A stretch of 7,986 nucleotides of DNA from JADKCL01 sp046050405. Its GTDB lineage: Bacteria; Bacteroidota; Bacteroidia; J057; JADKCL01. A program made the translations under genes and the position numbers. Shown piece after piece: positions 6,240-7,986 of this stretch (positions within the stretch are counted from its first letter, which is position 1; each line of letters opens with the position of its first letter). The DNA lies in assembly GCA_046050405.1 (NCBI GenBank), contig JBJOPY010000302.1, positions 1 through 7,986 on the forward strand. Direction: 5' to 3'. A model generated the notes under the pieces. It was given only the letters and a program-made list of their open reading frames with translations, ran no database searches and had not been told where the DNA came from.

Positions 6240-6494
6240 TCAATTCAGCGGGAGTAGTTCAAACTCGTAGCTCTCCATGATCAGGTTCGCGAGGAGTTTC
6301 TTGCAAGCCTCATCGACCATCTGCGATGCGTCGTTCTTGGTTTTGGCTTCGATCTCGAGCTGGATGCGTTTGCCTACGCGGAGGTTGGCCACGGTGTCGA
6401 AGCCAAGGTTGTTGAGTCCGTGTTGTGTGGCTTTGCCCTGTGGATCCAGCAGTTCCGGTCGGGGCATGATGTGGATATTGGCCTGGAATTTCAT
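6240..6494 (-). CDS. purS: Phosphoribosylformylglycinamidine synthase subunit PurS
   Basis: PurS is the small third subunit of the FGAM synthase complex of purine synthesis in organisms with a separate small-type PurL and PurQ; it is thought to assist ammonia transfer between them. The 84-residue length is normal. The protein shows the family pattern: an N-terminal beta strand FQANIHIMPRPE, LLDPQGKATQHGLNNLGF (15-32), then VANLRVGKRIQLEIEA (35-50), a helix with DEACKKLLANLI, and a terminal strand YEFELLP. Its ATG (6494-6492) overlaps the TGA of pssA as ATGA, implying translational coupling. Neither purQ nor purL is in the window, although purS is often encoded next to them. No Shine-Dalgarno precedes the start. 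Confidence 0.92.
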   Translation of the reverse strand: MKFQANIHIMPRPELLDPQGKATQHGLNNLGFDTVANLRVGKRIQLEIEAKTKNDASQMVDEACKKLLANLIMESYEFELLPLN

Positions 6495-7363
6495 GCTTTT
6501 CGAAGTCTAGTATCGATGAATGAAAGAAGGAAGTACAATGCAATGATCAAGGGAACTGCCCTGAACCAGAAAATCGCCAGCAAAGGTACGGAAATCAGGA
6601 TCAGGACATAGCGTGGCCAGTTTCCTTTCCAGCCATAATCCTTGAATTTCATGGCCAGGAGTGGGATCTCGGTGACGAGGAGAATGGAGAAGATAATCGA
6701 CAGTCCAGCGAGTATCCAAGGCTGGAACAGGAACCTGAGCAGTGGAAGAGTTGCCTGCACGGCCCAGGCCGAGTGATCGAAATATCCTCGGGAAATCCGA
6801 TCCGGGCTAAAATAGGCGGAACCCAGGCCCATGCTGTCCATGCCGAAAACTAGAAAAATGGAGAGGAAGAAGAACGCATTTGCGGGCGTCGGCAATCCCA
6901 GAAAGCCATAGGACTGCCGGGTATCGATGTTGAATTTGGCTAGTCTGTAGGCAGAGAACAGTGGGATAAGCAAGCCAATGCCGGCTGCCAGGAGCCTCCA
7001 TGCCGGCATCGAATGATGGAGGCTCCATGGTTCGGCGATACCATATTCAAGGTTCGGAGCGAATTCCACCAGCATCTCCCGCTTCATCATGACATACACC
7101 ATGAACCCGGGCAACACGCCGAAACTTACCAGGTCGGATAGCGAATCCAGCTCCCTGCCCAATGGAGAGGTTGCCTTCAAGGCCCTTGCGACAAACCCGT
7201 CGAAAAAATCGAGTACCATCGCACACGCCATCAACCAGCCGATCGTAGCGTAGGGAATTTCCCCATGAATAGGCGGATCCATCAGCAATACGATCGCCAC
7301 CAGTCCGCATGCCAGATTCCCCAGCGTCAGCAGATGGGGGATCATGTTCCTAACCACCGGCAT
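6491..7363 (-). CDS. pssA: CDP-diacylglycerol--serine O-phosphatidyltransferase
   Basis: An integral membrane enzyme that makes phosphatidylserine, the precursor of phosphatidylethanolamine, from CDP-diacylglycerol and serine. The CDP-alcohol phosphatidyltransferase signature D-x2-DG-x2-AR-x8-G-x3-D-x3-D is complete, with Asp52, Asp55, Gly56, Ala59, Arg60, Gly69, Asp73 and Asp77 in the 290-residue form. Further on, the AYRLAKFNID and GLPTPANA segments are specific to the phosphatidylserine synthase branch. About seven hydrophobic segments are visible. The frame stays open to an upstream ATG at 7522, but that 53-residue extension is low-complexity Ser/Arg-rich sequence lying over nadD codons, so I reject it. 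The ATG at 7363 gives MPVVRNMIPHLLTLGN, typical of the family, and overlaps nadD by 14 nt; ATGs at 7390 and 7345 are alternatives. The stop overlaps purS. Confidence 0.93.
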   Translation of the reverse strand: MPVVRNMIPHLLTLGNLACGLVAIVLLMDPPIHGEIPYATIGWLMACAMVLDFFDGFVARALKATSPLGRELDSLSDLVSFGVLPGFMVYVMMKREMLVEFAPNLEYGIAEPWSLHHSMPAWRLLAAGIGLLIPLFSAYRLAKFNIDTRQSYGFLGLPTPANAFFFLSIFLVFGMDSMGLGSAYFSPDRISRGYFDHSAWAVQATLPLLRFLFQPWILAGLSIIFSILLVTEIPLLAMKFKDYGWKGNWPRYVLILISVPLLAIFWFRAVPLIIALYFLLSFIDTRLRKA

Positions 7364-7928
7364 AGAGATTGTTCTTAAGGATGTATTCATAGGCGGCGTC
7401 CGTGACGATGTAGCGCACCGACTTGCCCTCGGCGATGAGTTCACGCACACGCGTGGCCGAGATGTCCAGGCAGGGGAACTCGAACCGCTTGATCTCTGGG
7501 TAGCGTGAGATTCCCGAACCATCCGAACCAGTGCGAGGATAGACCCAGATGGGATGCTGCCTCAGAATCGCCTCGTATTCCTTCCATTTGTGGAGGTGAT
7601 CTAGATTGTCCTCACCCATGATCAGGGAAAACCTGTAGGTCGGATAGACTTCCCCGAGCTTCCTGAGCGTGTCGATGGTATAGCTCGGCCTGGGTAGGCT
7701 GAACTCAAAATTGGAGGCTTGGATCTTCGGATTGTCTCCCAGTGCCAGTTCCACCATGCGGAAACGGTCGTATTCCCTGATGAGGCTGGCCTTGTTTTTC
7801 AGGGGATTGTGGGGTGAGACGACAAGCCAGATCCTGTCGAGGCCGCTTTCGTTCAGGGCTGATTCGGCGATGATCAGGTGCCCGACATGGATGGGGTTGA
7901 AGCTGCCGAAGAAGAGTCCGATATTCAT
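7350..7928 (-). CDS. nadD: Nicotinate-nucleotide adenylyltransferase
   Basis: NadD adenylates nicotinate mononucleotide to deamido-NAD in NAD synthesis. The 192-residue protein is a typical nucleotidyltransferase: GLFFGSFNPIHVGHL (4-18) holds the (H/T)-x-G-H ATP-binding motif at 14-17, SPHNPLK (38-44) matches the family's substrate-binding loop, MGEDNLDHLHKW (104-115) is the conserved G-x-D segment ending in Trp, and ISATRVRELI (156-165) is the C-terminal ISSTxIR-type motif. The ATG at 7928-7926 gives the expected MNIGLFFGSF start. It is the first complete gene of the minus-strand operon; its last codons overlap the pssA start. No promoter is evident in the 58 nt visible upstream, so the operon may begin outside the window. 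Confidence 0.95.
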   Translation of the reverse strand: MNIGLFFGSFNPIHVGHLIIAESALNESGLDRIWLVVSPHNPLKNKASLIREYDRFRMVELALGDNPKIQASNFEFSLPRPSYTIDTLRKLGEVYPTYRFSLIMGEDNLDHLHKWKEYEAILRQHPIWVYPRTGSDGSGISRYPEIKRFEFPCLDISATRVRELIAEGKSVRYIVTDAAYEYILKNNLYAGG

Positions 7929-7986
7929 GGGTGGTCAGGGAATAGAACCGTAGGGGATGAGAAGGACGGCAAGGGATTTTGTATTC

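Noticed and set aside
7364..7522. A 53-residue N-terminal extension of the phosphatidylserine synthase
   Set aside because: The extension is Ser/Arg-rich, unlike any family N-terminus, and is produced by out-of-frame reading of nadD codons, which have full motif support in their own frame.
1..7986. Defence, phage, CRISPR or mobile-element system
   Set aside because: No transposase, integrase, restriction, toxin-antitoxin or repeat-spacer pattern was seen; all long frames are accounted for by housekeeping or envelope genes. QueE alone does not indicate a 7-deazaguanine DNA-modification system, as no dpd partners are present.

Overview
The window reads as a chromosomal stretch of a Bacteroidota (Bacteroidetes) bacterium with a moderately high GC content. 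The evidence is a large TPR / five-repeat propeller / carboxypeptidase-regulatory / OmpA protein with the domain order of the type IX secretion component PorE, the absence of a convincing Shine-Dalgarno sequence before any start I examined, a TAnnTTTG-like promoter element, and a PhoH gene beside a SAM hydroxide adenosyltransferase-family gene. I cannot name the genus. No tRNA, rRNA, insertion sequence, CRISPR array or phage gene is visible.

Layout, left to right. At the left edge a minus-strand gene begins (1-33); only its hydrophobic first 11 codons are present. Next is a minus-strand two-gene unit: a SAM hydroxide adenosyltransferase/halogenase-family protein (407-1189) followed, with a 4-nt ATGA overlap, by an antibiotic-biosynthesis-monooxygenase-fold protein (114-410). 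An 87-bp AT-rich divergent region (1190-1276) separates this unit from the only plus-strand gene, phoH (1277-2296, TTG start). phoH ends in a perfect 10-bp hairpin and converges with the second minus-strand block.

That block (2379-7928) is one tightly packed co-directional run, transcribed in the order nadD - pssA - purS - nifS-type cysteine desulfurase - queE - PorE-like OmpA protein. Junctions are overlaps of 14 nt (nadD/pssA), 4 nt (pssA/purS) and 17 nt (queE/OmpA), and gaps of 65 nt (purS/nifS) and 60 nt (nifS/queE). It looks like an operon of unrelated housekeeping steps: NAD synthesis, phosphatidylserine synthesis, the PurS subunit of FGAM synthase, sulfur mobilisation, a 7-deazaguanine step, and an envelope protein likely to bind peptidoglycan.

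Most of the window is ordinary core genome. The items most worth a second look are the SAM hydrolase-family protein whose usual Arg and His catalytic positions appear substituted, its translational coupling to the monooxygenase-fold protein, and the PorE-architecture protein overlapping the end of queE. I found no convincing evidence of a wholly new system.
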